The notes: generated from the sequence alone by a model not told the origin. Shown: positions 34,115 through 43,899, counted from the stretch's first letter. The stretch is DNA of 64,000 bases from an uncultured Atopobiaceae bacterium (GCA_910579165.1 CAJTTF010000003.1:62001-126000); one strand, 5' to 3'. Program-made: numbers and translations.

Positions 34115-35922
34115 TGCCAGGTCCTATGGGAAGAGGTGGCCCAACCACCGAGCGTGCAAAGGATTTGAAAGGCACCCTCTTTAAACTCTTTGGCTATCTT
34201 AAAGAGCATTTATTTGCTGTCATTATTGCGATCGTATTTGCAATCGTGAGCGTTGTATTCAACGTTGTGGGTCCCGATGTTTTGGGTCAAATTACCACGA
34301 AGTTGTTCGAAGGTCTTATGGCAAAGGTCCAGGGCACCGGTGGTATTGATTATGAAGGCATCGCCAGAATCATGGCCTTCTTGATTGGCCTCTACGTCAC
34401 CAGTTGTTTCTTCTCTTTTGTACAGGGTATTCTTATGACCAGCGTAACGCAAAAAGTCTGTTTCAAGCTGCGCGCTCAAATTGTCCACAAGATCGCGCAT
34501 GTTCCCATGGACTATTTTGAGAATCACTCAAAAGGTGATGTCCTCAGCCGCATCACAAACGATATCGACACACTGGGGTCTTCCCTTAATCAAGTCATAT
34601 CGCAAGTCATCACTTCCATCACCCAAATCATTGGCGTCACGGTCATGATGTTTCTCATCTCGCCAGTTCTTGCTGGGCTTACGCTTTTGATTCTTCCAGT
34701 GTCTCTCATAGTTGTTGGAATCGTTGTACATTTTTCACAGAAATACTTTGTTGAGCAGCAGCGCAAGCTGGGCGCCGTGAATGGCGTTGTAGAAGAGGAT
34801 ATTGGAGGACACACCGTTCTCCAACTCTTTAATCGTGAGAAGAAGAGCGTTGATACCTTTAATAAGATTAATGACGACCTTTACGCAAGCTCTTGGAAGA
34901 GTCAATTCCTCTCAGGTCTTCTCCAGCCCGTTATGATGTTTATCTCGAATATGGCTTACGTCATGGTGGTTGTTGTAGGAGCGCTTCTCGCCATTGCGCG
35001 CATTATCACCGTTGGTGACATCCAGGCGTTTATGCAGTATATCCGCAATTTCACAACACCTATTACTCAGTTGGCAAATGTCTCCAATATGCTTCAATCC
35101 ATGGCAGCGGCCGCCGAACGGGTTTTTGAATTCCTCGCAGCTCCCAATGAATCTGAACCGGAAACTCCATGCGAGCCCAAGAAACGCGACGGAGCAGTAT
35201 CGTTTGACCACGTACAATTTGGCTATGTGCCAAACCAGGTTGTGCTCAACGACTTTACCTCTGCGGCAAAGCCAGGGCAGACCGTCGCCATAGTGGGGCC
35301 AACAGGTGCTGGGAAATCCACCCTCATGAAACTGATGCTTCGCTTTTATGATGCACAGAAAGGAAGCGTCTCGGTTGATAACCTCAACGTTTGTGATTGG
35401 CCACGCGCAGATTTAAGAAAGAACTTTGGAATGGTTCTCCAAGATTCCTGGCTTTTTGAAGGAACTATTAGAGAAAACGTACGCTACGGAAGACTGGATG
35501 CTACGGATGAAGAGGTGGAGGAGGCCTGTAAGATAGCCTGTTGTGATCACTTCATTCACACGCTTGCCGACGGCTACGATTTCATGATTAACGAAGCAGC
35601 AACCAATGTGAGTCAAGGCCAACGCCAGCTCATAACAATTGCGCGAGCCGTGCTTGCGGATAGGCCTATTCTGGTTTTGGATGAGGCAACTTCTAACGTT
35701 GATACGAGAACAGAACTTCTCATCCAACAGGCTATGGATAAGCTTATGGAAGGTAGAACGAGTTTTGTTGTGGCACACCGTTTATCTACCATCAAAAACG
35801 CAGATGTGATTCTTGTGATGCGCGATGGCGATGTTGTCGAGAAGGGCACCCATAAGGAGCTCTTAAAGCAAGGCGGTTTCTATGCCGAACTCTACAACTC
35901 GCAATTTGCCGATTGCGACTAA
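34114..35922 (+). CDS. ABC exporter half-transporter with canonical Walker residues
   Basis: Second half of the heterodimeric exporter: 602 residues, six membrane segments and an ATPase. Walker A GPTGAGKS (395-402), catalytic E524 (LDEATSNVD) and H555 (VAHRLSTI) are intact, while the signature is SQGQ (500-503) instead of SGGQ. Paired with the first protein this yields one complete site (its own Walker residues with the partner's SGGQ) and one degenerate site, as in TM287/288 or BmrCD. The ATG overlaps the upstream stop by one base (TAATG) behind GAGGTG. Substrate cannot be read from the sequence; drugs, lipids or peptides are all possible. Confidence 0.92.
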   Translation: MPGPMGRGGPTTERAKDLKGTLFKLFGYLKEHLFAVIIAIVFAIVSVVFNVVGPDVLGQITTKLFEGLMAKVQGTGGIDYEGIARIMAFLIGLYVTSCFFSFVQGILMTSVTQKVCFKLRAQIVHKIAHVPMDYFENHSKGDVLSRITNDIDTLGSSLNQVISQVITSITQIIGVTVMMFLISPVLAGLTLLILPVSLIVVGIVVHFSQKYFVEQQRKLGAVNGVVEEDIGGHTVLQLFNREKKSVDTFNKINDDLYASSWKSQFLSGLLQPVMMFISNMAYVMVVVVGALLAIARIITVGDIQAFMQYIRNFTTPITQLANVSNMLQSMAAAAERVFEFLAAPNESEPETPCEPKKRDGAVSFDHVQFGYVPNQVVLNDFTSAAKPGQTVAIVGPTGAGKSTLMKLMLRFYDAQKGSVSVDNLNVCDWPRADLRKNFGMVLQDSWLFEGTIRENVRYGRLDATDEEVEEACKIACCDHFIHTLADGYDFMINEAATNVSQGQRQLITIARAVLADRPILVLDEATSNVDTRTELLIQQAMDKLMEGRTSFVVAHRLSTIKNADVILVMRDGDVVEKGTHKELLKQGGFYAELYNSQFADCD

Positions 35923-36020
35923 GAGAAAAAAAGCGTTATTCCGAGTTTTGGGGTGGAGACGCAAACGCGTATTTCACAAGGCAAGGAGCCTTTACGTCCC
36001 AGGTAAGAATACAATAAGGG

Positions 36021-36026
36021 TATAAT
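36021..36026 (+). promoter_or_regulatory. -10 box upstream of the Asp23-like gene
   Basis: TATAAT lies 108 bp before the chosen start of the Asp23-like gene. No good -35 is present at 16-18 bp. The rest of the 211-bp spacer contains a small AAGGC-5 nt-GCCTT hairpin (35978-35992) after the exporter genes. Confidence 0.4.
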
Positions 36027-36133
36027 GCGTCCCATGTAAATATCCACAAAAGCAGGCGAACAAGCACGCGAGCATGTCAGTGAATCAATGCGCGAGTGCA
36101 TATGCTAGCAAGAAGCAAAGCAAGCGAGGATGT

Positions 36134-36544
36134 ATGTTCAGACATAAAGGCAAAAAGAAGAAGGATGCTGTAAACGCACCTCATACCATTCCAGGCTCTC
36201 TTCGTATTTCCAATACTGTTATTGCAGACCTAGCCGGCTACACAGCGCTTACATGCTACGGCGTTGTGGGAATGGCCAATATTGAAACTCCCGAATCGCT
36301 TGTGGATCTGCTGCCTCTTCATCCCACAAGAAAGGGCATCGTTGTTTACGACGAAGACGGTGTTCTTCATGTTGCACTTCACGTCATCATAGATGCCGGA
36401 ACCAATCTTTCGTCTGTGAGCAAGAATCTCAAAGATAGTGTGCAGTTCGTCTTGAAAGAAAGTGCACAGATAGATGCCTGTGAAGTTCATGTAGTGATTG
36501 AGGGCATTAAGAAAGCCCCATCTGTGCCTGGAGTAAACCAATGA
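36134..36544 (+). CDS. Asp23/Gls24 family envelope stress response protein
   Basis: 136 residues from ATG 36134 (MFRHKGKKKK); ATG 36074 is an in-frame alternative without a better ribosome site. The body matches the Asp23 (YloU) family: GSLRISNTVIADLAGYTALTCYGVVGM and the alternating strand VALHVIIDAGTNLSSVSKNLKDSVQ. The position, overlapping the DAK2-domain gene by 4 bp, is the conserved yloU-yloV arrangement. A role at the membrane or in envelope homeostasis is known for Asp23 of Staphylococcus; here it is inferred from the family. Confidence 0.88.
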   Translation: MFRHKGKKKKDAVNAPHTIPGSLRISNTVIADLAGYTALTCYGVVGMANIETPESLVDLLPLHPTRKGIVVYDEDGVLHVALHVIIDAGTNLSSVSKNLKDSVQFVLKESAQIDACEVHVVIEGIKKAPSVPGVNQ

Positions 36545-38331
36545 TAGTAGATGTAATTAAACATTGTTTTCCTGTGGCCGCTTCTGCTGTAGAGCAGAGA
36601 AGCGATGAAATCAATAAGCTTAATGTTTTTCCCGTCCCCGATGGCGACACCGGTACAAATATGAGCCTCACGCTCAAGACGGTAGTCACAGAAATAATCA
36701 ACCTTCCGCCCCGTGCTTCCATGAAGAAAGCGGCGGAGGCTATTACGCATGGATCGCTCATGGGTGCACGCGGCAATTCTGGGGTTATTACCTCGCAAAT
36801 TCTACGCGGTCTTGCCGAAGGACTTATGTCTGTAAAACATGACCCCATAACAACAGAAGAGCTGGCGCTTGCGTGGCGCAATGCAAAAAAGGTAGCGTAT
36901 AAGGCTGTCAGAAAGCCGGTGCAGGGAACCATCCTCACTGTGGTCTCTGACGTAAGCGACAAGGCTGATGAACTTGCTCGAAAAAAGGTGCCACTTGACA
37001 CAGCGTTGAACGAACTCGTGAAGGAATCATATGAGGCGGTGGCAAGGACACCTGATCTCTTGCCTGTTCTCAAGGAAAATGGCGTGGTTGATTCCGGGGC
37101 TTTTGGTTTTGCTATCTTTGTGGAAGCCTTTGTCAATGCGTATTTAGGAAACGAGACGACCACTTCATTTGATCCTTCTATTGCCTCAACAGCTGATGCC
37201 AAAGAACTTGTCAATGCTCACGTTCATATTCAAGTTAACGAGGATTGGGAAGGCTCCCAATATCGCTATTGCACAGAGTTTCTTTTTAAGGCCAACAATA
37301 AGAATTTCAACGAGAAGCGAAACCTTAATTACCTTGCCTCACAAGGCGATTGTGAATTGCTTGTGGGCAAGAATCCTGACTACAAAATTCACGTCCATAC
37401 AAACGAACCCGACAAGGTCCTCAATCATATGCTGAAGCAAGGCCAAGTCTTCGAGGTCTTTATTCACAACATGGATTTGGAGGCAAAGGACAGAACAGAA
37501 TCAATTGCGGCAGATCAAGAGGCAGATGCGCTTGGTGCAAAAAAGCGCGGGACCTCTGGTGGCGCAAAAGATAAAGCTGCGGGATTCCCTGAAGGAGCAT
37601 ATGCCGCCAAAGGGGGAGCTTCAGGATTGGTTCAGAAACAAGGAAAAGCCAAGAAAGGCCCCAAGGTTCCGCGCGCCTTTGTTGCCGTATGCGCAGGATC
37701 TGGTGAAGCAGAGATTCTTCGCTCTCTTGGAGTTGACATCATCGTGCAAGGCGGCCAAACGATGAATCCATCCACTGCAGATTTGCTTCACGCCATCGAA
37801 GAGGCACATGCTAAGGAAGTCGTACTTTTCCCCAATAATTCAAACGTTCGTATGGCTGCAGAAGCTGCTGCGAGCGCTGTTAAGGGTACCCAGGTGGGGG
37901 TCGTGCCCACTAAAACGGTTCCTCAGGCGTTTTCAGCAATGTTTGTTAACGAACCCGACCTACCGCTATCTGATTTGCTTGGCGCTATGGAAATTGCCGC
38001 AGGTGAAGTTCGTGGTGGGGAAGTGACAACAGCAGTTCGTGATTCCAAAGCTGCCGATAATTCTAAAATTAAGAAGGGCGATATTATCGGCATAGAAGAT
38101 GACGATATTTGCGTAGTAGGAAAGACTGTTGGTCAGGTCACGCTTGAGCTTATTAAGAAGATGCAGACCGATGATGAAGGAGATACGCTCACACTCCTTG
38201 CTGGTGCGGACATGGACGATGCTCACTACAAGAAACTCGTTAAAGCAATTGAGCGTGCTTTCCCTGATCTTGAAGTAGACGCTCAACGAGGCGAGCAACC
38301 TCTCTACCCCATCATCTTTTCAATTGAATAA
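36541..38331 (+). CDS. fakA: DAK2-domain fatty acid kinase FakA-like protein
   Basis: 596 residues related to FakA/YloV, the ATP-binding subunit that phosphorylates fatty acids held by FakB for use by the PlsX/PlsY route. The N-terminal DhaL domain carries the metal-binding VPDGDTGTNM (D34, D36), GARGNSGVITSQILRG and VDSGAFGF. A low-complexity Gly/Ala/Lys linker (about 318-375) leads to the C-terminal domain. The ATG overlaps the Asp23 gene (ATGA). No fakB gene lies in the window. plsX lies 9 kb downstream, consistent with a role in lipid synthesis. Confidence 0.9.
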   Translation: MIVDVIKHCFPVAASAVEQRSDEINKLNVFPVPDGDTGTNMSLTLKTVVTEIINLPPRASMKKAAEAITHGSLMGARGNSGVITSQILRGLAEGLMSVKHDPITTEELALAWRNAKKVAYKAVRKPVQGTILTVVSDVSDKADELARKKVPLDTALNELVKESYEAVARTPDLLPVLKENGVVDSGAFGFAIFVEAFVNAYLGNETTTSFDPSIASTADAKELVNAHVHIQVNEDWEGSQYRYCTEFLFKANNKNFNEKRNLNYLASQGDCELLVGKNPDYKIHVHTNEPDKVLNHMLKQGQVFEVFIHNMDLEAKDRTESIAADQEADALGAKKRGTSGGAKDKAAGFPEGAYAAKGGASGLVQKQGKAKKGPKVPRAFVAVCAGSGEAEILRSLGVDIIVQGGQTMNPSTADLLHAIEEAHAKEVVLFPNNSNVRMAAEAAASAVKGTQVGVVPTKTVPQAFSAMFVNEPDLPLSDLLGAMEIAAGEVRGGEVTTAVRDSKAADNSKIKKGDIIGIEDDDICVVGKTVGQVTLELIKKMQTDDEGDTLTLLAGADMDDAHYKKLVKAIERAFPDLEVDAQRGEQPLYPIIFSIE

Positions 38332-38361
38332 CATGAGGATACACGGGTTCTTAGGTTGCTC

Positions 38362-40533
38362 ATGCCTTCCTCGAATACCTCCTTTTCTCTGAGCCGCGCG
38401 GCGCAAAGGCTATCTCAAACGCTTGCACAGGATGCCTCTGTCGGGCGCTTGCGGTATGTTTCCGAAGAGCGTAGAGAACGCTTTGAACACCTTGGAATTT
38501 CAACCATCCGAGAGTTGCTTCTTTATTTGCCCCACCGCTATCTTGATATTTCGCGTACAATGCCTATTGCTTATGCCGTATTGGGGCAAAAGGTGACGAT
38601 CGCAGGCGTTGTTGATAAAGTGCGACAAACTAACCCGCGCCCCAGGCTGACAATTTTTACTGCGTACGTTAAGGACAAAACGGGTGTCATAGCGCTCACT
38701 TTCTTTCGCCAACCTTGGATTGCTCAGCAAATAGAACCCGGAGATCTCATTGTGGCAAGCGGAATGGTTTCTCTGTTTGGCGGCTTCAAACAAATTAACG
38801 CACCCTTTTTTGAGGTAATAGAGGGTACGGAGTTAAAGGCACAGACGCCTGTTGTTCCTGTTCATAGGGGCCTCGAGGGTCTTTCTCCAGCCTGGATTAG
38901 GCGCATCATGTCAGAGGCGGTAGACCTCTATGCGGAACGACTGGATTTTGTTCCGCCGCGTTTTATTGCAGCCCATCGCTTAATGCATGAGGGGGCCGCA
39001 CTGAGACAAGCTCAATTTCCTGTCTCTCTGTTGGAGGCGCAACGCGCTCGCAAACGTCTGGCCTACGACGAGCTCCTCTGCTTGCAACTTGCCCTCCGTG
39101 CGCGCAAGGATTTACTCCAGCAACATTTGCTGCAGTCCACTGATGAAATGCACGCTACTGCGCATGGCTGTCCAGGAGAACATACAAAACTCCTTCGCAA
39201 AGTATTGCCCTTTACGCTTACCCCAGAACAAGAATCGTCTATTCAATCCATTGTTCGCGACATGCAAGACGATAAGCACATGAACCGTCTTCTCTTGGGC
39301 GATGTGGGGACAGGAAAGACGGTGGTTGCTGCATTTGCTCTTGCTCTTGCCGCTGATTCTAAGAAGCAAGCAGCTGTTATGGCTCCCACCTCAGTCCTTG
39401 CTTTCCAATACGCCAAGAAACTAGGGCCGCTTCTTGATGCAGCAGAGATCACCTGGTGCGCCATAACCGCATCTACGCCTAAAGAAGAACGTGAGCGCTT
39501 TTCTTTAGGGCTTGCTGAAGGCACAATAGATGTTGTCTTTGGAACGACGGCCCTTCTCTCCAAAGACATCTCGTTTAAGGCCCTGTCTCTTGTTGTGGTG
39601 GATGAACAGCATCGCTTTGGCGTCAATCAGCGCGCTGCTCTCAAAAACAAAGGGGATATGCCCGACATGTTGTCCATGAGTGCAACCCCTATTCCTCGAT
39701 CCCTCGCTCTTTCAGTTTATGGCGACGTCGAAGTATCCACGATTAAGGAGCGACCTGTAGTAGGCGCTGGTGTGTCATGTAGGGTCATTCCAACTTCTCA
39801 TCTTGATAGAGCGTATAAAGAAATCCAGGAAGCGCTTGATGCTCACCACCAGGCATATGTGATTTGTCCTCTTGTAGATGAGAAAACTGAAGTTCCTTTT
39901 GCCAATACACAAAGCAGTGACAACCGTGCTTCTGTGCATGGAACGTACGAAAAGCTAAAAAAGCAGATATTTCCTCATGCGCGCATAGGTCTTCTGACGG
40001 GACGTATGAGTGCAGAAGAAAAAGATTGTGTTATGAAAAAGTTTTATGCAGGATCTATCCAAATACTCGTCGCTACGACGGTGGTAGAAGTGGGTGTCGA
40101 CGTACCAAACGCAACATGTATGCTTGTTATGGATGCTGATATGTTTGGCCTTGCAACACTGCATCAATTAAGAGGGCGCGTGGGGAGAGGAGCTGTGTCA
40201 GGGAAGGTATTTCTCCACTCGCAATCAGAAAAAGACTCAAAAGCACGAAAGCGTCTAGAAATTCTTGAGAAAACTAACGATGGGTCACAACTTGCAGAAC
40301 TTGATTTGCAGATGCGTCACGAAGGAGAAATTCTTGGTTACAAGCAATCCGGGCATGCCCAATTGCGCTTTGTTGATATGACCGAGGACATGGACATCAT
40401 TAAGGCAGCTCGGAACGATGCCTTGACCATCCTCTCATCGTCAGCATTCCTTGCCTCTAAATGTTCATGGCCTCTTATTCATGAAGTTGTAGAGCGTTAC
40501 CATCAGTACTTTGCAGGGGAAACGAATCACTAG
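38362..40533 (+). CDS. recG: ATP-dependent DNA helicase RecG
   Basis: Junction helicase that reverses stalled forks. 723 residues from ATG 38362 (TTG 38356 is in frame). Wedge/OB domain with LLYLPHRYLDIS, helicase domain with GDVGTGKT (313-320) and DEQH (414-417), motif VI in QLRGRVGRG, and the TRG-type C-terminal region ending with HEGEILGYKQSGHAQLRF. Follows fakA after 30 bp and precedes rsmD, the widespread order. Confidence 0.96.
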   Translation: MPSSNTSFSLSRAAQRLSQTLAQDASVGRLRYVSEERRERFEHLGISTIRELLLYLPHRYLDISRTMPIAYAVLGQKVTIAGVVDKVRQTNPRPRLTIFTAYVKDKTGVIALTFFRQPWIAQQIEPGDLIVASGMVSLFGGFKQINAPFFEVIEGTELKAQTPVVPVHRGLEGLSPAWIRRIMSEAVDLYAERLDFVPPRFIAAHRLMHEGAALRQAQFPVSLLEAQRARKRLAYDELLCLQLALRARKDLLQQHLLQSTDEMHATAHGCPGEHTKLLRKVLPFTLTPEQESSIQSIVRDMQDDKHMNRLLLGDVGTGKTVVAAFALALAADSKKQAAVMAPTSVLAFQYAKKLGPLLDAAEITWCAITASTPKEERERFSLGLAEGTIDVVFGTTALLSKDISFKALSLVVVDEQHRFGVNQRAALKNKGDMPDMLSMSATPIPRSLALSVYGDVEVSTIKERPVVGAGVSCRVIPTSHLDRAYKEIQEALDAHHQAYVICPLVDEKTEVPFANTQSSDNRASVHGTYEKLKKQIFPHARIGLLTGRMSAEEKDCVMKKFYAGSIQILVATTVVEVGVDVPNATCMLVMDADMFGLATLHQLRGRVGRGAVSGKVFLHSQSEKDSKARKRLEILEKTNDGSQLAELDLQMRHEGEILGYKQSGHAQLRFVDMTEDMDIIKAARNDALTILSSSAFLASKCSWPLIHEVVERYHQYFAGETNH

Positions 40534-40589
40534 CGCTTCATCGCCTGTAAGACCAGCCACTATATAGTCATGCAGAAAAGGGATTAGAG

Positions 40590-41210
40590 ATGAGAATCGT
40601 TGGCGGGAAATACAAGGGACTTCAATTGCAGGAGCCCTACGAAAATTCCTCCGTACGTCCTACTACGGACAGGGTGCGCGAGGCTCTTGCAAGTGTAGTG
40701 CTCTCGCATTTCAATCTTGATCTCTGCAATGTTTCACTTCTAGATGCGTTTGCAGGCAGCGGGGCTGTTGGCTGTGAGCTTTTGAGTCGTGGAGTAAAGA
40801 GTGCTGTTTTTTTTGAAATCGACGGCTGTCAAGTGCACCTCGTTAAGAGCAATATTGCAAAGATGAAGGAGGTTAATCCAGAGCCTGACTTGGATAAAAC
40901 GGTGCAGATCTGCCGTGGAAACGCACTCGAACTCGCGAAAAAATCATCGCTCGTGGGAGCGCCCTTTAATCTCATCTACTTAGATCCACCGTATGCTTTG
41001 GATCCTCCCCTTTCCCAGAGGCTCCTTGCAACACTGGTTGCGACCAACAATGTAGCCAAAGATGCATTGGTCATTAGAGAACATGCCAAAGGAAGTCCTA
41101 CGCTCAATCTTGCTGAGGCGGGAGGATGGGATCTTGTTAAGCAAAAAGCGTTTGGAACGATAGAGCTAGATATACTTATCAAGCAATGTTCTTATGATGG
41201 CTGTCCATAG
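40590..41210 (+). CDS. rsmD: 16S rRNA (guanine966-N2)-methyltransferase RsmD
   Basis: SAM-dependent methyltransferase of 206 residues. Motifs: MRIVGGKYKG opening, RPTTDRVREALASV, SAM-binding LLDAFAGSGAVGCELLSRG and the catalytic LIYLDPPYAL (DPPY). The 3' end overlaps the convergent araD gene by 19 bp. In most bacteria coaD follows at once; here the arabinose genes separate them by about 4.3 kb. Confidence 0.95.
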   Translation: MRIVGGKYKGLQLQEPYENSSVRPTTDRVREALASVVLSHFNLDLCNVSLLDAFAGSGAVGCELLSRGVKSAVFFEIDGCQVHLVKSNIAKMKEVNPEPDLDKTVQICRGNALELAKKSSLVGAPFNLIYLDPPYALDPPLSQRLLATLVATNNVAKDALVIREHAKGSPTLNLAEAGGWDLVKQKAFGTIELDILIKQCSYDGCP

Positions 41211-41917
41211 TAGGCGTTAGGACCATGCTTTCTGAGATAGTGCTTATCCTGGAGATATTGAGGAGCCGTAGGATCCTCTTTTGATTCTTCGCGCTGTTCT
41301 GTAAAGATATCTTCAGTGTAGGCTGCCATGCAAGCAACTTCCTCCAATACCTTTGCATGATAGACCGCTTCGTCTCCGTTTTTGCCCCACGCAAAGGGGC
41401 CATGATTCCTTACGAGGCAAGCGGGACACTCATTGGGGTTGCGATTATCGTCAGCAAATCCACTCACAATGACGTTGCCTGTTTCTAGTTCGTAAGCGCC
41501 TTCAATCTCTGATTGTGTGAGCGAGCGCATGCAAGGAATTGGGCCATAGAAATAGTCTGCATGGGTCGTTCCATAGCAGGGTATGGCACGTCCAGCTTGC
41601 GCCCATGATGTGGCCCAGCGAGAATGCGTATGGACGATGCCACCAATCCCCTCATCTCCCCAGGCTTGATAGAGGCGAGCATGCGTTGGTGTATCACTAG
41701 AAGGGTTCAGTTTGCCTTCTACCACGTTTCCATCAAAATCGCAGATGACGATGTCTGAAGGCTTTAGATGCTCGTATGCAACCCCGGAAGGCTTAATGGC
41801 AAAAAGGCCACGCGTCCTGTCCAATGCCGAAACGTTGCCCCACGTGAACACTACTAAGTCAAGCGCAGGAAGTTGAAGATTTGCTTTCCAAACCTGTTCT
41901 TTCAATTCTTCTAACAT
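41192..41917 (-). CDS. araD: L-ribulose-5-phosphate 4-epimerase
   Basis: Converts L-ribulose 5-phosphate to D-xylulose 5-phosphate, the last step of arabinose entry. Start ATG 41917 (MLEELKEQVW) after AGAGAG; an upstream in-frame ATG would add 19 unlikely residues. 241 residues of class II aldolase fold: TWGNVSALDR, IKPSG, zinc ligands H96 and H98 (VHTHSRWA) and H172 (VRNHGPF), and D121 in TTHADYF, matching the E. coli enzyme's set. Last gene of the araA-araB-araD operon on the minus strand. Confidence 0.95.
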   Translation of the reverse strand: MLEELKEQVWKANLQLPALDLVVFTWGNVSALDRTRGLFAIKPSGVAYEHLKPSDIVICDFDGNVVEGKLNPSSDTPTHARLYQAWGDEGIGGIVHTHSRWATSWAQAGRAIPCYGTTHADYFYGPIPCMRSLTQSEIEGAYELETGNVIVSGFADDNRNPNECPACLVRNHGPFAWGKNGDEAVYHAKVLEEVACMAAYTEDIFTEQREESKEDPTAPQYLQDKHYLRKHGPNAYYGQPS

Positions 41918-41978
41918 GTCAATTCTCTCTTTCTTGCTCCCGTGTGGGAGACAAAGGTAAGGTGCGGACTTCAAACAG

Positions 41979-41995
41979 TTTGGGCTACGCCCAAA
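41979..41995 (-). promoter_or_regulatory. Hairpin between araB and araD
   Basis: TTTGGGC and GCCCAAA form a 7-bp stem with a 3-nt loop in the 185-bp spacer. No T-run follows on the minus strand, so it may protect or delimit the araD message rather than stop transcription. Confidence 0.35.
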
Positions 41996-42102
41996 AACCC
42001 GTCCGCCAGCTTTACCCTTTTTCTCTACCTCGGTTCCAGTTCTCTCTCTTTCAGTCCAGGATTATGGAAAACGGCTGAGTGGCGAATGAAAAAGAGATGA
42101 AA

Positions 42103-43734
42103 CTATTCTGGATAGACGCGCTCTGCCAATTGCTCCAGTTGATTAACGGCTTTAAAGCGTTCAATGAATGTTTCGTATCCTTGTACGTCTTCGGTAAAAG
42201 GTTCAAGCGTCTCGCCCGAAAGATCGCAAAAGATCGTGTCTTCAAGCCAGCTGGCCAATGAAGCAGTTGCAGCTTCCCTCTGAGAGTCGTTGTGCTCTTT
42301 AGCCTCAAGCTTCTGCCGCATGAACTCTGCAGCGAGAGCCTGGCCCCAAGCACCCCCCTCGCTTGCGGTATTAAGAACGGTTACGGGCGCGTTCATGGCA
42401 GCAGCAAGGATACTTTGCGCTACCTGTGGAGTTTTGAATAGACCACCGTGAGCGTAGAGCTTTTTGATAGCTACGTTTTCCCCGCGCATAACATCGTTAC
42501 CAATTTTGAGAGCAGCAAAAGCACTCATCAGTTGGACACGCATAAACGTGGCGGCATCAAAAGAGGCTTGGGCAGAACGAACAAAAAGGGGATGCCCAAC
42601 CTGCACATCTAAGAGTGGCTCGCCAGAAAGAAGAGGAGAGGCAGTAAGGTCTCCGCCATCCTTCTTGCCCTCAAGTGCGGCTTTAAAGAGGGAGGTGTAG
42701 AGAGATCCTGAATCAATTTCATGACCAAGGCGCCCCGCCACATCTTGGAAGAGCGAGAGCCAGGCATTTAAGTCGCTTGAACAATTATTGCAATGAACCA
42801 TCGCAACGGGGTCGCCCGCTGGAGTGGTGACCATATCAAGCTGCATCCGTGCAGCCTCAGAGAGTTCCTTATCCAATACAATCATGGAGAAGATTGAAGT
42901 GCCGGCCGATATGTTCCCCGTGTTGGGAGCGACAGAATTTGTCGCTATCATTCCGGTACCCGCATCGCCTTCAGCAGGGGCTACGGGTGCTCCTGCCTGC
43001 AAGTCTCCAGAAGCGTCCAAGAGGCGTGCGCCTTCCTCACTAAGATGTCCAGCAACCTCTCCCGCCACCATAATGTGGGGCAGTAGGTTTTCAAGCTTTA
43101 TGCCAAGAGCCGCAACCTCTGGAAGCGAATCAAACTTTTTAAGCATTTCGCTATCGTAAGAGCGCGTAGCGTCGTTGATGGGAAACATGCCGGATGCATC
43201 GCCTATGGAAAGCACATTCTCGCCAGTGAGGAGGCGGCTCACATATCCAGCAAGGGTGGTGATATGCGAAACCTTATCCACATGAAACTCTTGGTCCAGG
43301 ATGGCCTGATAGAGGTGCGCGACACTCCAACGTTCAGGAATGTGAAAGGAGAAAAGCGCACTCAGCTTTCTTGCGGCCTCACGCGTTGTGGTATCGCGCC
43401 ACGTGCGGAAGGGGACGAGAAGATTATTTTGAGCATCGAAGGCGAGATAGCCATGCATCATAGCTGATATACCCAGAGCTCCCACGCGTTTAAGCACAAT
43501 ACCAGCGCGATCGTATACATCTTGCTTTAAATTTGCATAGCATGCTTGTAGCCCGCTGAGAATCTCCTCATTGCTGTAGGTCCAGTGGCCGTCAATCTGA
43601 GAGTTTTCCCAATCATGAGTGCCAATGCCAAGGACTTCTCCATCCGGAGCGATAAGTACCGCCTTGATGCGCGTTGATCCAAACTCAATTCCAAGTGATG
43701 TCTGGGCATTTTCGATGAGGCTCTTTTCATCCAT
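42103..43734 (-). CDS. araB: FGGY-family carbohydrate kinase, probable L-ribulokinase
   Basis: Start at ATG 43734 (MDEKSLIENA) with AAAGGG upstream; 543 residues. FGGY kinase fold: N-terminal phosphate-binding GIEFGSTRIKAV, the C-terminal domain with AHGGLFKTPQVAQSILAAAM and SEGGAWGQAL. Position between araA and araD makes L-ribulose the likely substrate, giving L-ribulose 5-phosphate. The sequence is closer to the diverged FGGY group seen with araA in Gram-positives than to E. coli AraB, so the substrate rests on context. Spacers on both sides contain hairpins, suggesting graded expression in the operon. Confidence 0.85.
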   Translation of the reverse strand: MDEKSLIENAQTSLGIEFGSTRIKAVLIAPDGEVLGIGTHDWENSQIDGHWTYSNEEILSGLQACYANLKQDVYDRAGIVLKRVGALGISAMMHGYLAFDAQNNLLVPFRTWRDTTTREAARKLSALFSFHIPERWSVAHLYQAILDQEFHVDKVSHITTLAGYVSRLLTGENVLSIGDASGMFPINDATRSYDSEMLKKFDSLPEVAALGIKLENLLPHIMVAGEVAGHLSEEGARLLDASGDLQAGAPVAPAEGDAGTGMIATNSVAPNTGNISAGTSIFSMIVLDKELSEAARMQLDMVTTPAGDPVAMVHCNNCSSDLNAWLSLFQDVAGRLGHEIDSGSLYTSLFKAALEGKKDGGDLTASPLLSGEPLLDVQVGHPLFVRSAQASFDAATFMRVQLMSAFAALKIGNDVMRGENVAIKKLYAHGGLFKTPQVAQSILAAAMNAPVTVLNTASEGGAWGQALAAEFMRQKLEAKEHNDSQREAATASLASWLEDTIFCDLSGETLEPFTEDVQGYETFIERFKAVNQLEQLAERVYPE

Positions 43735-43815
43735 GGTTTCTATCCCTTTTTCTCTTTTCTGGGTTTTCTGGCTTTTCGGCTGCTGTAAGTACATGTATCT
43801 GGCGAACATCTTTCT

Positions 43816-43865
43816 AAAAAAGAGTGCTTAGCTTGAGCTCACAGACAGCTCTAAGCAAAGCACTC
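43816..43865 (-). terminator. Terminator or attenuator between araA and araB
   Basis: On the minus strand GAGTGCTT and AAGCACTC close a hairpin with an inner GAGCT/AGCTC stem, followed directly by TTTTTT. It has the form of a Rho-independent terminator inside the operon, 80 bp before araB, and would lower araB-araD expression relative to araA. Confidence 0.7.
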
Positions 43866-43899
43866 AATTCCGCGTTAGTGTTGAGCCTTTAGTTGCAAC

